Assembly: GCA_933822405.4 (NCBI GenBank)
Contig: CAKOGP040000668.1
Span: 62,001 to 126,000, forward strand
DNA from: Cylindrotheca closterium
Lineage: Eukaryota > Bacillariophyta > Bacillariophyceae > Bacillariales > Bacillariaceae
Reading direction: 5' to 3'
Length of the DNA stretch: 64,000 nt
A model generated the notes under the pieces. It made no database searches, was not told the origin of the DNA, and saw only the letters and a program-made list of their open reading frames with translations. Position numbers and translations under genes: made by a program. Positions 54,451 to 64,000 of the stretch are shown piece after piece. Position 1 is the first letter of the stretch. Every line of letters begins with the position of its first letter.

Positions 54451-56019
54451 ATGCCATCCTACAGCTTGCTTTCCAAAACTCAAACGCTATCTCTCTCTTC
54501 CCCATCTAGCAGCAGCAATGCTCTCTTTACGGCTGATGCGGTCGATGAGCTTGGTGTTCTCTTTCAGCAAGAACAACAACGACAAGAAAGGTCGTCGCCG
54601 TATGAAACGACGGATTATCTTACCACCCAAAAGTGCCAATTGACAGTCGCTCAGGAAGAGTATGAACAGCACTATCCTACTACTCAGGAAGAATCCAACA
54701 ACTTGTACTCTTCTTATAGTAGTCCAAAAGCGGGCGAACGAGAATGCGGAAACAACCAAATGCTGATTCAATGGAGACAAGCAAGTTGCATTTGGGCATT
54801 TCAAGGTAAGAAAGGAATAGCAAGCAAGGATCTTCAATACAACAATATGATTACAGTCTCTGACTTATTATTACATTGTCTTCTAAATATTTATATTGTT
54901 GTCCTTATTTCCAAAGTCGCCAAGTTCTTTGGATTGAATCGTGAAATAGTGACCATTGGTATGAATCACTTGGATCGGTATTTGGCCTTTGTCTTATCGT
55001 CCGAGAATACAACAGCTACTATTGCCACTACTACTACTACTACTACTATGTCCAAGGCTATTCCTGCTACTATCAAGACTACTATCATTACCAAGCAAGA
55101 TTTTCAACTCTGGGTCCTGACATCCTTGTATTTGGCCATCAAACTAAATCATGGCTGCTGTGGATGCAACGACCGGCTAGTACTCCCTGGTGGTGGTGGT
55201 GGTGGTTGTGACGGTGACGGTGACGGTGACGGAGGTACCAACAATAACAATAGTACTACGTTGGAAACCATTTGTCAGCTCAGCGATCCAGATCCATTTG
55301 GCCCAGAGCAATTGCAACAAATGGAACTTGCCATGCTGCAGGCGCTAAATTGGCACGTGCATCCACCAACACCGCAAGCCGTCTTGCGGCTATTGTGGCA
55401 TCCAATGGTGTCCCAGAAACTATTGAGTTTGGTCCATTTGCATTTGGCTCAGAATAAAACCTTTCTCCAGAAGCTTGCTCAATGGTGGCATGACAAAGTC
55501 TACAGTCGTGCCTGTGTCATTCTTGATGAAGCCCTGAAGGAATACGAAAGCCTTTCCTACTCTTGTTCCGAAATGGCGATTGCCGCCCTTTTGAATGTGA
55601 TGGATTTTTGCAACTTTGGCAATGCAACTAGTCTCCACGAAGAGAAGACCAACACAAATTCGTTCTCCTCCATCGATCCTCCTTCCACTTTGCTCTTGTC
55701 GCTATGGAAGCAAGATCTTCCAACCGAATTTGGGGAAAAGTTTTCGAGCGTCTCTTTGAATGCTTGTCGTCGGCATTTGGAACAATACTTTGATGAAGAG
55801 GAACTCGTTGTAAGTGGAACGAAGCGAAGAAAGCATAGTGATGATGGTGCTTTGGGTGATACCATCGTCAACGACGCCGAGAATCCAGACTTGAAGGGCG
55901 GGTCCTCGTCGGCTCCAAAAGCAACACAAGGTTCTTGTCCATCACCACCCGTTCCCAAAAAAGCTCGCCTCCGAGTCATACCATCTCCAGCTTGCATTCG
56001 GGATCCAATCCTCATGTAA
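54451..56019 (+). CDS. Cyclin (diatom-type), one intron
   Basis: CDS is join(54451..54805, 54917..56019), 485 aa. The frame is open through 54806-54916, but that 111-nt segment has a GTAAGA donor and a CCAAAG acceptor. Removing it gives IWAFQVAKFFGLNREIVTIGMNHLDRYLAF, a textbook first cyclin-box helix pair; retaining it inserts 37 hydrophobic residues there. The second half of the box reads DFQLWVLTSLYLAIKLNH and PEQLQQMELAMLQALNWHVHPPTP. A Thr/Ala run and a GGGGGGCDGDGDGDGG insert interrupt the box. The N-terminus is Ser/Gln-rich; the C-terminal PKKARLRV may aid nuclear import. Cyclins activate CDKs in the cell cycle; diatoms have many lineage-specific ones that respond to light and nutrients. 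Confidence 0.88.
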   Translation: MPSYSLLSKTQTLSLSSPSSSSNALFTADAVDELGVLFQQEQQRQERSSPYETTDYLTTQKCQLTVAQEEYEQHYPTTQEESNNLYSSYSSPKAGERECGNNQMLIQWRQASCIWAFQGKKGIASKDLQYNNMITVSDLLLHCLLNIYIVVLISKVAKFFGLNREIVTIGMNHLDRYLAFVLSSENTTATIATTTTTTTMSKAIPATIKTTIITKQDFQLWVLTSLYLAIKLNHGCCGCNDRLVLPGGGGGGCDGDGDGDGGTNNNNSTTLETICQLSDPDPFGPEQLQQMELAMLQALNWHVHPPTPQAVLRLLWHPMVSQKLLSLVHLHLAQNKTFLQKLAQWWHDKVYSRACVILDEALKEYESLSYSCSEMAIAALLNVMDFCNFGNATSLHEEKTNTNSFSSIDPPSTLLLSLWKQDLPTEFGEKFSSVSLNACRRHLEQYFDEEELVVSGTKRRKHSDDGALGDTIVNDAENPDLKGGSSSAPKATQGSCPSPPVPKKARLRVIPSPACIRDPILM

Positions 56020-56367
56020 ACAAGCAATACAATAAGGGGGGGGGGGAGGGGGGGAAGATAGGACAATGAGCCAGATGGTCCAGACGCTAATCGAGCGACA
56101 GCATATATTATGCAATCTTTGTCAAAGCGTTTCGACACATCATGGCCCCTCGGAAAATTCAGAATATATATGTAAATGTAGATTGATTCAATGTTCTAGA
56201 GACTTGTCGATAAAGTGTATAGCATGTAAAAATATCTGAGATGTAATAGCAAGCCTTGAATGTGTCATTGTTGTTCCATAGTGCTGCAATTACGATTGAT
56301 GGAATGGTAATGTAATAGCGATACTATGAGAGCGGTCTTGAAAGCGTGTCGTAGTATATTGGCATGC
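56020..56367. other. Intergenic region with G-rich tract
   Basis: 348 bp between convergent genes. A run of 11 G then A then 7 G occupies about 56036-56054 on the plus strand, just 16 bp after the cyclin stop codon. It could form a G-quadruplex in the transcript's 3' end; function is not shown. Confidence 0.55.
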
Positions 56368-57570
56368 CTAGGCAAGAACCTCTTGTGGTTCTTGCTGTCG
56401 TGCTTGATCGAAAGTGTCCCCCTTGTCGCCACTTTTCATACGAGGAGGGACAGGATCGGCAGTGAAAAGCACATTTCCTCGATGATCGTGGTACTGAATC
56501 TTCATTTCTTGTGAAGTTGCTTGAAAGCTCGTAAAGCCACCAATAGCCTGATACAGATCCTTGTTTTCCTTGCTGATGAGCCATTTCAGAGCACTTGGTT
56601 CAGGATTCAATGCCAAATGATGTTCTCGGCTGGGTGCTTCGTAACAACATTCGTCTCCCATTCCTGACAGGACGAAATGGACATCTTCTTCTTCATAATG
56701 CATCATACAATGATCATGACCCGATAGGTAGTGAGCATTATATTGTTGCAACAGGGGTTTCAAATGCCGAATCAAGGTTTCGGTTGGACCATGGCTGCAC
56801 GCACTGTAGACTGGAAAGTGGCCACCCACCAATAGATAATCCGCAGTCGATGCCTTCATTTGGTCTTCAATCCATTTCCATTGTTCTCTAGCGTCGGACT
56901 TTTCCTTCAAGGGTAAAGGATCAAAGTATCCTTCGGCGTGTTCGTCTTGAATCTCATTGTTCCCACACAAGTCGACGGTATCAATCAGAATCAAATCAAT
57001 CGTAAAGCTACCGTCAGGTGCAGCAAAGGAATGGGAATGATACAGTGAAGGAAAGACCCATCGCCCGTCTGGATTATCTTGGGAATAGGCAATTTGGGCG
57101 GTGATGTTTCCATAGTGATCGTGGTTGCCACCAATCACATACCATGGAATCTTGGTTAAGGATGCTGGACTGTATACGTCTTCAAAGGTTCGCTTGAAAC
57201 GATAGGAATCTCCCTTGTCGACACCCGAATGATAGAAATTGTCCCCCAGTGCCACTACGAATTGAGAGTTGAGAGTTTCGGCAACTCTTCCCATACCAAT
57301 GGCTGTTTCATGTTGGGCATAGGTGAAATAAGGAAACCATTCCCAACCTCCCCAATCACCAATGGCACAAAAGTTGATACTTCCACTGGGGCGCTGGTCC
57401 AGCGGTGCGGATGGTACTGACAAAGGATCATTGGTATCTGAAGATGAGGCCACAGCGGATGATGCCATGAGCATGACAATCAGAAAGCACAAGCGACCTC
57501 TTGACATCATGCTGATGACAGGTATTATTCTTCTGTCTCGCTTATGGTTCTGGTTACTCTGATCTGTCAT
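56368..57570 (-). CDS. Purple (tartrate-resistant, type 5-like) acid phosphatase
   Basis: 400 aa, intronless. ATG at 57570; a second ATG around residue 21 would give a cleaner signal peptide (MMSRGRLCFLIVMLMASSAVAS). All five metallophosphatase blocks are visible: AIGDWGG, VVALGDNFYHSG, VIGGNHDHYG, LVGGHFPVYS and LSGHDHCM. They hold the Asp, Tyr, Asn and His ligands of the binuclear iron/metal centre, including the Tyr that gives the purple colour. The enzyme should hydrolyse phosphomonoesters at acid pH in the secretory pathway, outside the cell or in a vacuole. The length fits the ~35-kDa TRAP class plus a tail. The C-terminal ~60 residues are Gln/Pro-rich. Phosphate-starvation control is typical but not visible here. 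Confidence 0.93.
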   Translation of the reverse strand: MTDQSNQNHKRDRRIIPVISMMSRGRLCFLIVMLMASSAVASSSDTNDPLSVPSAPLDQRPSGSINFCAIGDWGGWEWFPYFTYAQHETAIGMGRVAETLNSQFVVALGDNFYHSGVDKGDSYRFKRTFEDVYSPASLTKIPWYVIGGNHDHYGNITAQIAYSQDNPDGRWVFPSLYHSHSFAAPDGSFTIDLILIDTVDLCGNNEIQDEHAEGYFDPLPLKEKSDAREQWKWIEDQMKASTADYLLVGGHFPVYSACSHGPTETLIRHLKPLLQQYNAHYLSGHDHCMMHYEEEDVHFVLSGMGDECCYEAPSREHHLALNPEPSALKWLISKENKDLYQAIGGFTSFQATSQEMKIQYHDHRGNVLFTADPVPPRMKSGDKGDTFDQARQQEPQEVLA

Positions 57571-57959
57571 GATGGAATGTCTTTTATCTGCCAGTAATGC
57601 TGATAGAATGTTGAAGAGAAAAGAAATGGTAGTCTTACAATCTGTAGACTCTGATGCCGATCGATCGTGCCAATGGCTATATTTATTGTGTCAATGCGTT
57701 TTTACATTGTTCTGAAGAATCTGAAATTCCGACGATGACTTTTTTCTGAAATTCTTCAACGTATACTGTTGAGCTTTTCGGCTCGAACGAGTCAGTCAAA
57801 CCATCAGTGGTGTGCGCGCGAAAATGTTCCCAGTCCTCTAACGGTAGCTGCTATATATATAGCGACAATAACTGGAGTAGGGCAAACAAACCAAAGCCAA
57901 CGGTATTCAGATAACTGGTGGCACATTAATCAGAAAATGTCCCTCGTTTAGTAGCAGCA
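57571..57959. other. Intergenic region upstream of the phosphatase gene
   Basis: 389 bp, presumed phosphatase promoter (minus strand) plus the 3' end of the S1-like gene. Nothing specific is visible. Confidence 0.35.
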
Positions 57960-59250
57960 TTATTCTTTGATTGATATGGAATTGGGAGAAGGAGTTATCA
58001 ATCCCTTCTTATAGAGTGCACCAACTGCCCGTTTGAATGCCTAAAGGAAATGGCCAAACCAGCGGAGTAAGGTGAGTTGCTTGTTCAGTCGATAACTAAT
58101 ATGTATGCAGATAAGCCTTCATCGGTTTGAATGAATGCTTGATCCATTTGAATGAATACTACGACCCGAATTGACACATAATGAACTTACCGTCTTGCTA
58201 ACACCTGGAAACAATCGATTGATGTCTTCGGGTGCTGACTTGTCTCCTACCTCCAAGGTACCGTCCGGACTTTCTCGTAGCATTTCCATAATCTGATCGC
58301 TTGCTTCCATGCTCTTTTGCTTGCCTCCAAAGACACGGAGTGCAATATCCAATTTGTCGTCGTCACGAACCTTTTGGACGTAGGCAGGCAAGATTTCTCC
58401 TCGAACGACGTCTACATTGTCTCTAGCCGATCGAAAGTACGAAATTTCCTGTTGATAGATCAAGCTGGATAATACGTACTCAAGTGAGAGGATAGAGAAA
58501 AATAAGGAGTCGTTCATCGTGATGAGCATACACAAGATTTCGTATTCAGTCAATACAACCATTATGTGACTTCCAGCATCAAGTCAAGCAATTCAAACAA
58601 GGCACGTACCCTGTGGCATAAGGTTCTTCTCCTTCTGGAAGAATATCATTACTGTCGTGTGAAACACCAATTACATTAACACTGGCGCCCTAGCATTTGG
58701 AGGACAACCGTAGACGAGGACGTATCGATAAATTGCATTGACATGAAAAGAGAATAGCAATCATTTCGTCAGCATCAATGTCTCTATCAGCAACCGACCT
58801 TTAATTCATGACTGACTTACCAACGGTCCAAAACTGACAATCTCCACTTGAATCATGGAACCTGAAGTTGGGCAAAACGGATAGTTAGGAAACAATTTAG
58901 GCGGATGAATATGATGTGATGCCAATGTAGTTCTTTCAGCATGGAACTGGTGTACAATGTCATAGAATGTCTTCAATTTCCATACCTGGTTTGAATACAG
59001 GAGTACTGGTGTCGTCATCAGAAGATGATGAATATCGACAAGATTGCTGTGGGTTTGATACCGGCCTTTGTTGATGGATGGTATCAAAAGCTCCAACCGA
59101 GCATATAGTAGATATTGAAGCAGTCTGTCCAAGATGGATAGGTTGAAATCCAATGACAGGCTTGGATGGCGTCAGAAAAAGAGCGGCGTAGAGTGGCGTC
59201 CACAGGTTCATGGTTCTTCTTGATGATAAAGATCTTCGGATCAAGTTCAT
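57960..59250 (-). CDS. Plastid-targeted S1/CvfB-like RNA-binding protein, five exons
   Basis: CDS is complement(57960..58040, 58191..58464, 58610..58689, 58821..58861, 58986..59250), 246 aa. Every splice site is GT-AG and phases match: the joins read VFKPG-SMIQVEIVSFGPL, GPL-GASVNVIGVSHD, YATG-LIYQQEISYF and GVSK-T-AFKRAVGALYKKG. The N-terminus (ATG at 59250) has a signal-like segment ending VIGFQP, then a Ser-rich transit region. The core has the order of S1-type modules (VGASVNVIG, then a second S1-like DIALRVFGGK), ending with a winged-helix AFKRAVGALYKKGLI as in CvfB-like proteins. An RNA-binding role in plastid gene expression is inferred. Only short exon pieces carry signal on their own, so the gene could be missed without splicing. 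Confidence 0.82.
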
Positions 59251-59788
59251 TCCTTTCCAAGAGTATGACACAGAAGGAAAGCTTGGTTATGACTATTGAG
59301 ACGATGAAGTGCAAATCAAGTGATATGAAGCTGGTAGTTCAGTTATGAAGGTGCTGAGAGAAGATGATTATCTATGTGATACTGTGAAGATGGATTGTAA
59401 AATATCATGGGTGTGCGATGATATATTTGAGGTTGATGGTTTTGGATGGTTGAAGGCACAGATGTAGTGTTTTCTGAAAAAAAAGCCGACTGAAGGTCAG
59501 ACTCCACTTGCCGTTTGATGCGTTGTGTGCCATGCCGGCGCGGCGTCGATCTCACAATCCTCACATTTCTCATCGCCAAACCGGGATCCATATCTCAACA
59601 TCAATCATCTTCCGAGTGTTAAAACTTTCTTTATTTGTTTACGTTGGCCCTCTCCGACTCGTGTAATCTATGCAGGTAAGCTATACCAGCTACGAATGAA
59701 TGCTTGCAAACCTTTCTCCTGATTCTTGTATGAACTCACAAAAACTTTATCCTCTAAAACTCCTGCAACAATACAACAGAAATTCCCA
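59251..59788. promoter_or_regulatory. Divergent region with possible 5'-UTR intron
   Basis: 538 bp between head-to-head genes. A donor-like CAG/GTAAGC occurs at 59673-59679, and an acceptor-like ACAACAG lies about ten bases before the ATG at 59789. This would give a 5'-untranslated intron of about 100 nt for the plus-strand gene. It is inferred from splice motifs only. Confidence 0.4.
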
Positions 59789-60487
59789 ATGGGAAGGCAA
59801 GCAGCGAGAATGAGCCATGGCGGCCGCCGCCGCTCGTCAATGGCTCAAGAGGGAAACCCTCTGAAGGATGACGCAACCCTCCGTACCCAGATGATTCAGC
59901 TTGATAGAGTGAAGAGTCGACGAAAGTTTGATCCATGGAAAAAGTCTTTCTTGAAGCGTTTTGAATCATTCCTGGATCAAAGTGGAGTGGAAAAGGCTCA
60001 AGAAGCATACGAACAGTTCAGCAAAGAGATGGATCGAACTGTGTCCCTTGTTCAGAAATGCGAAGAACTGAACCAAAAGGGAGATTTGACCAATGAACGT
60101 GCCACTGTCAAAGGGCGTCGAGCATTGAACGAAATGGTGAATGACTTGGTGCTTCGATGGGGTGCAATCAAAGAAATTATTCCCGGTACTGGAGACGAAG
60201 AGGAGCTACGTGGATACAACAAGTTCCAGCTGGGCGCCATTCTAGTACGAGATGATTTCTCGGAATACGAACGCATGGAATACGTCTACGATACCATTCA
60301 TGTCTTTGGATCTGAGACTCTCAGCGAAGTTGCAGACCGACTTCACATTGAACAGTTTGCAAACTACCAAATCCAATTCCAACGCTTTTGTGATCTACTT
60401 GCGGACCTGGGACTTTACGAAGGTACGATAGAAAAGAACAATACTCGCACTTACTTGACTTCTCGATCACCAAACTCACACGATTGA
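59789..60487 (+). CDS. Unknown conserved-looking helical protein
   Basis: 232 aa from ATG at 59789; the frame upstream lacks an ATG. Residues 1-20 are basic (RQAARMSHGGRRRSSM). The rest looks mostly helical: a Lys/Phe-rich stretch (RRKFDPWKKSFLKRFESFL), a Glu/Lys-rich coiled-coil-like middle (MDRTVSLVQKCEELNQKG), and a final hydrophobic helix (FANYQIQFQRFCDLLADLGLYEG). There is no signal peptide or membrane helix. I do not recognise the family. The next plus-strand gene begins only 27 bp after the stop codon, unusually close for a eukaryote. A splice donor in this gene's last exon could join the two (see findings), so the true C-terminus may differ. Confidence 0.55.
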   Translation: MGRQAARMSHGGRRRSSMAQEGNPLKDDATLRTQMIQLDRVKSRRKFDPWKKSFLKRFESFLDQSGVEKAQEAYEQFSKEMDRTVSLVQKCEELNQKGDLTNERATVKGRRALNEMVNDLVLRWGAIKEIIPGTGDEEELRGYNKFQLGAILVRDDFSEYERMEYVYDTIHVFGSETLSEVADRLHIEQFANYQIQFQRFCDLLADLGLYEGTIEKNNTRTYLTSRSPNSHD

Positions 60488-60514
60488 TTCCACTTATCAT
60501 AATCCGCCGTAGTC

Positions 60515-61189
60515 ATGATGGCATGCCGTCATTTTAGCAACTGCGAAGATGACGAAGAGCAGTCGTTGACAGAGGAGTCCGAGTCTTTTGAGGAGGAAGG
60601 GTACAATATCATTCTTGTCGACTTGAAGACTGCTAGTATTTGCAAAATGAATGTCGATGCTTTGGAGGCAAAGGGAGTCATCTCGCTTGGATTCACCGAC
60701 ATGGAAGAGCCATATATCATGCAGTCTTGCGACACTATGGAAAAGATAGAAGAGATCAAGCACAAGTTGAATAACCACCCATCATTGGGCTTGGCAACCA
60801 ACCTTGTTGTCAAAAGGTCAACCGTCATGGAAAATGAGTATACCGAGCTTGAGGAAAAGGAAGCCGTCACCAGCATGTGGGGGATCACACTAAAGTCAAC
60901 CAACAAAAAGACTAAAAAGAATGAGGAGCTGTTTTTCCTTGATCCATATACAGGGGCTGTTGGTGAATTGAACCGTCAGGTAGCTATCGACAGTGGTTGC
61001 ATTCATGAAGAGAAGAATGAACACAACAACCTTGTACTTCGAGAAGCCGAGAAGGAGGACAGCCAATGGGAAACTCTCCGCGGAAATATCCGAGACATTA
61101 TTGGAATTCAAATGGAAGCACCAGAGGGACGTGATGATGTTTCGTCCAACATGCGCGTGGGAAGTGAACCCATATCGATGGGCTATTAG
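60515..61189 (+). CDS. Unknown acidic protein, possibly downstream exon of the preceding gene
   Basis: 224 aa as an independent frame from ATG at 60515. It is acidic at the start (EDDEEQSLTEESESFEEEG), then has a beta/alpha-looking core (YNIILVDLKTASICKMNV, VISLGFTDMEEPYIMQSC, TSMWGITLKS, EELFFLDPYTGAVGELNRQ). The end is Glu/Asp-rich (DSQWETLRGNIRDIIG). I do not recognise the family. If spliced to the preceding gene at the GA/AG junction near 60548, the Met start and first ten or so residues would be untranslated. Either model leaves the core intact. No signal peptide is seen. It is convergent with the bestrophin-like gene. Confidence 0.55.
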   Translation: MMACRHFSNCEDDEEQSLTEESESFEEEGYNIILVDLKTASICKMNVDALEAKGVISLGFTDMEEPYIMQSCDTMEKIEEIKHKLNNHPSLGLATNLVVKRSTVMENEYTELEEKEAVTSMWGITLKSTNKKTKKNEELFFLDPYTGAVGELNRQVAIDSGCIHEEKNEHNNLVLREAEKEDSQWETLRGNIRDIIGIQMEAPEGRDDVSSNMRVGSEPISMGY

Positions 61190-61579
61190 ATGAATGAATG
61201 AGTCGATGCAGATGGCTTTATTCATAAGAGGAAGAAACATCAATTGTAAATTATCTTTGATTTGTTGGAAAAGATGGAATGGGACAGTAGTAACCTGCTA
61301 CGGATGCTGCACATTTTGCGCCCCTGAAGTCTTCTCTCACTAATATTGAAGAACGGATAATGTCATTGAAGTTGGAATGGTCGTGGTTCCAATGGTACCT
61401 TTTTAAATAAAAAATAACGAGATGTATAGTATGAATAAGTGTGTATAGTTGTACAATAGAAAGAGAACAAGAACCATGATGCCACGGTGGATTGCGATGA
61501 AGTAAGAATTGCAACAGTCGGCTGTTCAACAAAAGCCACAAGCAAGGCAGGAGGCAAGGAAGAATACCGCCAGCAGCAA
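61190..61579. other. Intergenic region between convergent genes
   Basis: 390 bp holding both 3' ends. Nothing else is visible. Confidence 0.35.
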
Positions 61580-63423
61580 CTATAACTGCTTTTTCAAAGT
61601 GAGACCATTGACATTCAGACACCGTCTCCCGCTCATTCTACCAGCGGCTCGGATCCATCGTCTTGCTGCACCAAAGTTGAGTTCACTAACCAACACGTCC
61701 ACTCGAATGTTCTGCCCGGTAAAGCCCTCGACCCCTAAAGATCAGAGAATTGAAATGGTTAGGCAATGGAATGGTAGGGAGACATATAACGGCAAAAAAA
61801 CCAATCAATATACAAAGACGTACCAAAACAATCCAAGAATGACTTGGATAGTTTTAACAATCCGCGAAAGAAGAGTGTGAGGATGCCCACCAAAGGTATT
61901 GACAAGCTTCCAAGTTCAGGATAGAGCGCGAACGGTGAAAGTAAAGTCAGGGTATCCACCATGACTTGCACGAGCTGGACATAAGCCAAGGGCATTCTTC
62001 CTGCCCTCATATCATCAATATCAAACATGGTGGCTCTCAGCGTTGTCAGCTGACGGACAATATTTTCTTCAAATCCAGCACCTCCTCGTAGCAATCCCTT
62101 TTCGAGGCCTTCCATGGTATAGAGGCCGACCCAAACTAGAAGTACGTATGCGTATTGGGATGGCGGTAGTTCTGTATTCATCAAGTCTTCGGCTTCTCGC
62201 TGTGTCAATTGACTGTTTTGGACGAGTGCCTTGAGACCATAGGTACTCAGCAGAAGTGGCCCGATATGCTGATTGTCTATCGGCAGATCGCTGTGCTCCG
62301 CATCCTCTAGGAAGGCGTCGCTGTCAGTCAAACCATTGGAGGCGGTGGGTACCGCCGCCCAAAAGAAGGTATGGCTCAACCGAATCAGTCGTGTGCACAT
62401 TCTCACCAACTCCTCCGATCCAGTGGTAAACTCTCCACGATTTACGCTGAAAGTATCATCACTATCGTCATTACTATTGCCGAATGGGTTGTTGCTTGTC
62501 ATTCTCTCGGTGATGGAATGCTGTTCCTCACTCCCATCAATACTACTATCCAAAAAATTATTCCGAGTTGGGGATGATTTGGACCTCTTGGCTCCCATTA
62601 CCAAGAGCATACAAAAATCATTGATTCGCCCTTGAATCTTGCGGGTCGTACTGTAAACATTTTGCCAGTAGCTATAGGCATGACCTAAAAAGAATGTCAA
62701 AATGAAGGTAGTAACTGTCAGCTGATATTCCCAGAGTTTCTTGACGCCATAAAGACTCTGAATCATCGGTTCCGTGGAGGGTGGAACGGAAAACAGACCC
62801 CAAGTTGCACCACTTGTTGCCAATACATGCCGACGAGTCGTCCAGTCCAAGGCAGCACAAACTCCCATCAATATCAGACAAGATCGAAGTACCATTCGTA
62901 GAACAGTCCCTGTCCATTTTCGTCTCAGCCACCAATCGTCTGGTTCGTATTCGCAGACAACTGGTCGGTTGGGAGTCTTGTTGTCCGCCCACTCCGTCAA
63001 TTTGTTGAGCCGATCGCTTCTCCAGCCAGGACTGGAAGGAAATCCCAAGTCGTCCAATAGCGACGCCTTTTGTCGTGTCTTGGAGGCTCTGGGGAAAAAA
63101 TCGTGACCACCACGACGACGTTTGGAGGAGGAGGATGGATCGGTGGCGAACATGCGTAGTGGCAACACTTCAGCATGATTCAATTCGTGTGAAAATGGCC
63201 TGCTTGTGAACGCTGAAGCTAGAGACGGGAGGAAAGCCAACAAGATTACCGTCAAAAATAGTTGTTGCAATTGCTGATGATGTCTGTGTTTGACGACTCT
63301 GCCATTAGTGTTGGTCGTGGTGGCATCATCAGAGTGTCTGATCATGGAATTCTTGTCTGTTTGCGATATGTCAGATCTTATCCTTGTCCGTGCTAGTTGT
63401 GATGGAATTGCAGCAGCTTCCAT
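61580..63423 (-). CDS. Plastid-targeted bestrophin-like anion channel
   Basis: CDS is complement(61580..61734, 61824..63423), 584 aa. Without splicing the protein ends in a spurious tail after LLKLSKSFLDCFG. The intron (donor GTACGTC, acceptor TTTAG, phase 1) gives FLDCFGVEGFTGQNIRVDVLVSELNFGA, the expected bestrophin-family end with (D)xFGxEGF and VLVSEL. The N-terminus has a long polar extension, then a hydrophobic signal core ending LASAFTSRPF. The ASAF motif is typical of diatom complex-plastid presequences, so thylakoid or envelope location is likely. Several helices follow (e.g. LTVTTFILTFFLGHAYSYW), with a Ser/Asn-rich insert near residues 290-330. Family members carry Cl- or HCO3- and tune the proton motive force. 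Start could be the second Met near residue 27. Confidence 0.85.
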
Positions 63424-64000
63424 GAAAAAACAGAACTCTTAATTTTTTATTTGTGTGGCTGGGATGATGGAACAGTTTTATTGGAATAAGATGATCTGAG
63501 AAAACATCAGAGGTTTGATGTGTGTGTGTTTCAGCCGAGGCGGCGTTTCACCTTCTCCTTCCGCCTGCCGTACCATGCACCTACGAAATGTACTGAGAGG
63601 ACCCGAACCGATCGACTAAAAGTGTCAGATAGTGACGTGTGACGTCATACAGTAGTTCCAATTTGCTTCCGCCGGAAAGCACTCTCTTCATTCCTGTTGT
63701 CACCGCTCATACTACCGTGATGCGGCTCAAGATGATGGACTATTCATTAGTAGAAATAGAATAAGGTTAACCTTGTTAAACTAATTGTATCCGTTACGCA
63801 AAAGTAGAAACTGAAAAGCGTGTTTACAACAAAAAGAGGAAATCAAATGCAGGATACAATCCAAATCAAGGTTGTTCTCTCGCCAAAACCAACTCGATTT
63901 TTGGATTGTAGCCGTAGCACTTATATTCTCAGACAGTGGTATTCATTCATTCATCCGGCCAGCAAACATCAGTTGCAGGCTTTCGTCACGAATGTACCTA
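63424..64000. other. Region upstream of the bestrophin-like gene to the window end
   Basis: 577 bp, presumed promoter of the bestrophin-like gene. It includes ATTCATTCATTC near 63945 and a TGACGTGTGACGTCA-type word near 63633. No gene is seen. Confidence 0.35.

Overview
This window is nuclear DNA of a eukaryote, most likely a raphid pennate diatom. The evidence is short GT-AG introns (about 65-150 nt) in otherwise compact genes, plastid presequences with an ASAF-type signal-peptide cleavage motif followed by a transit peptide (61580-63423), and several families that I know as typical of or expanded in diatoms. These include DVLCGRG-domain proteins (DUF6824-like), stand-alone helicase-associated (HA) domain proteins, diatom-type cyclins, PTxxPSxxPT-linked surface proteins and GDPH-motif adhesion-type proteins. 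I cannot name the species. Intron-containing genes were joined by hand from splice sites, reading phase and protein continuity.

Layout. 1-7.7 kb: the start of an HMG-box gene (-), two tandem membrane-anchored beta-trefoil lectin-like genes (+), and a large Ser/Arg-rich disordered protein (-). 8.2-10.6 kb: condensin subunit CAP-H (+, one intron). 11.3-17.4 kb: two HA-domain paralogues and one unknown gene, separated by long intergenic stretches rich in ACCGGT/GGTACC palindromes. 17.8-24.4 kb: one giant secreted/multi-membrane-span protein (-, 2178 aa, one intron). 25.2-27.8 kb: a tandem pair of DUF6824-like genes (-). 28.3-28.8 kb: a miniature LTR element with perfect 111-bp terminal repeats and a 5-bp target duplication. 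30.4-33.3 kb: a 7TM receptor-like gene with one intron and a small unknown gene.

34.5-42.1 kb: the most striking gene, a ten-exon, 2296-aa secreted protein. It has a Cys-rich N-terminus, seven ~160-aa modules, two VWD-type modules, an acidic Thr/Pro linker and a C-terminal GDPH domain, and its coding sequence includes a 22-nt micro-exon. It looks like an extracellular adhesive or matrix protein. 42.5-44.7 kb: a lumen-targeted FtsH-ectodomain-like protein and a class I methyltransferase.

45.3-54.1 kb: a tandem array of four intronless 7TM receptor genes. Decayed pieces of the neighbouring methyltransferase gene lie in front of two of them, so the original duplication unit was a divergent methyltransferase/receptor pair. 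54.5-63.4 kb: a cyclin, a purple acid phosphatase, a plastid S1/CvfB-like protein (five exons), two closely spaced unknown genes that may be one gene, and a plastid bestrophin-like channel.

The secreted and surface proteins (lectin-like pair, GDPH protein, five 7TM receptors, giant lipid-transfer-like protein) suggest a region rich in cell-surface and sensing functions. That grouping is inference.
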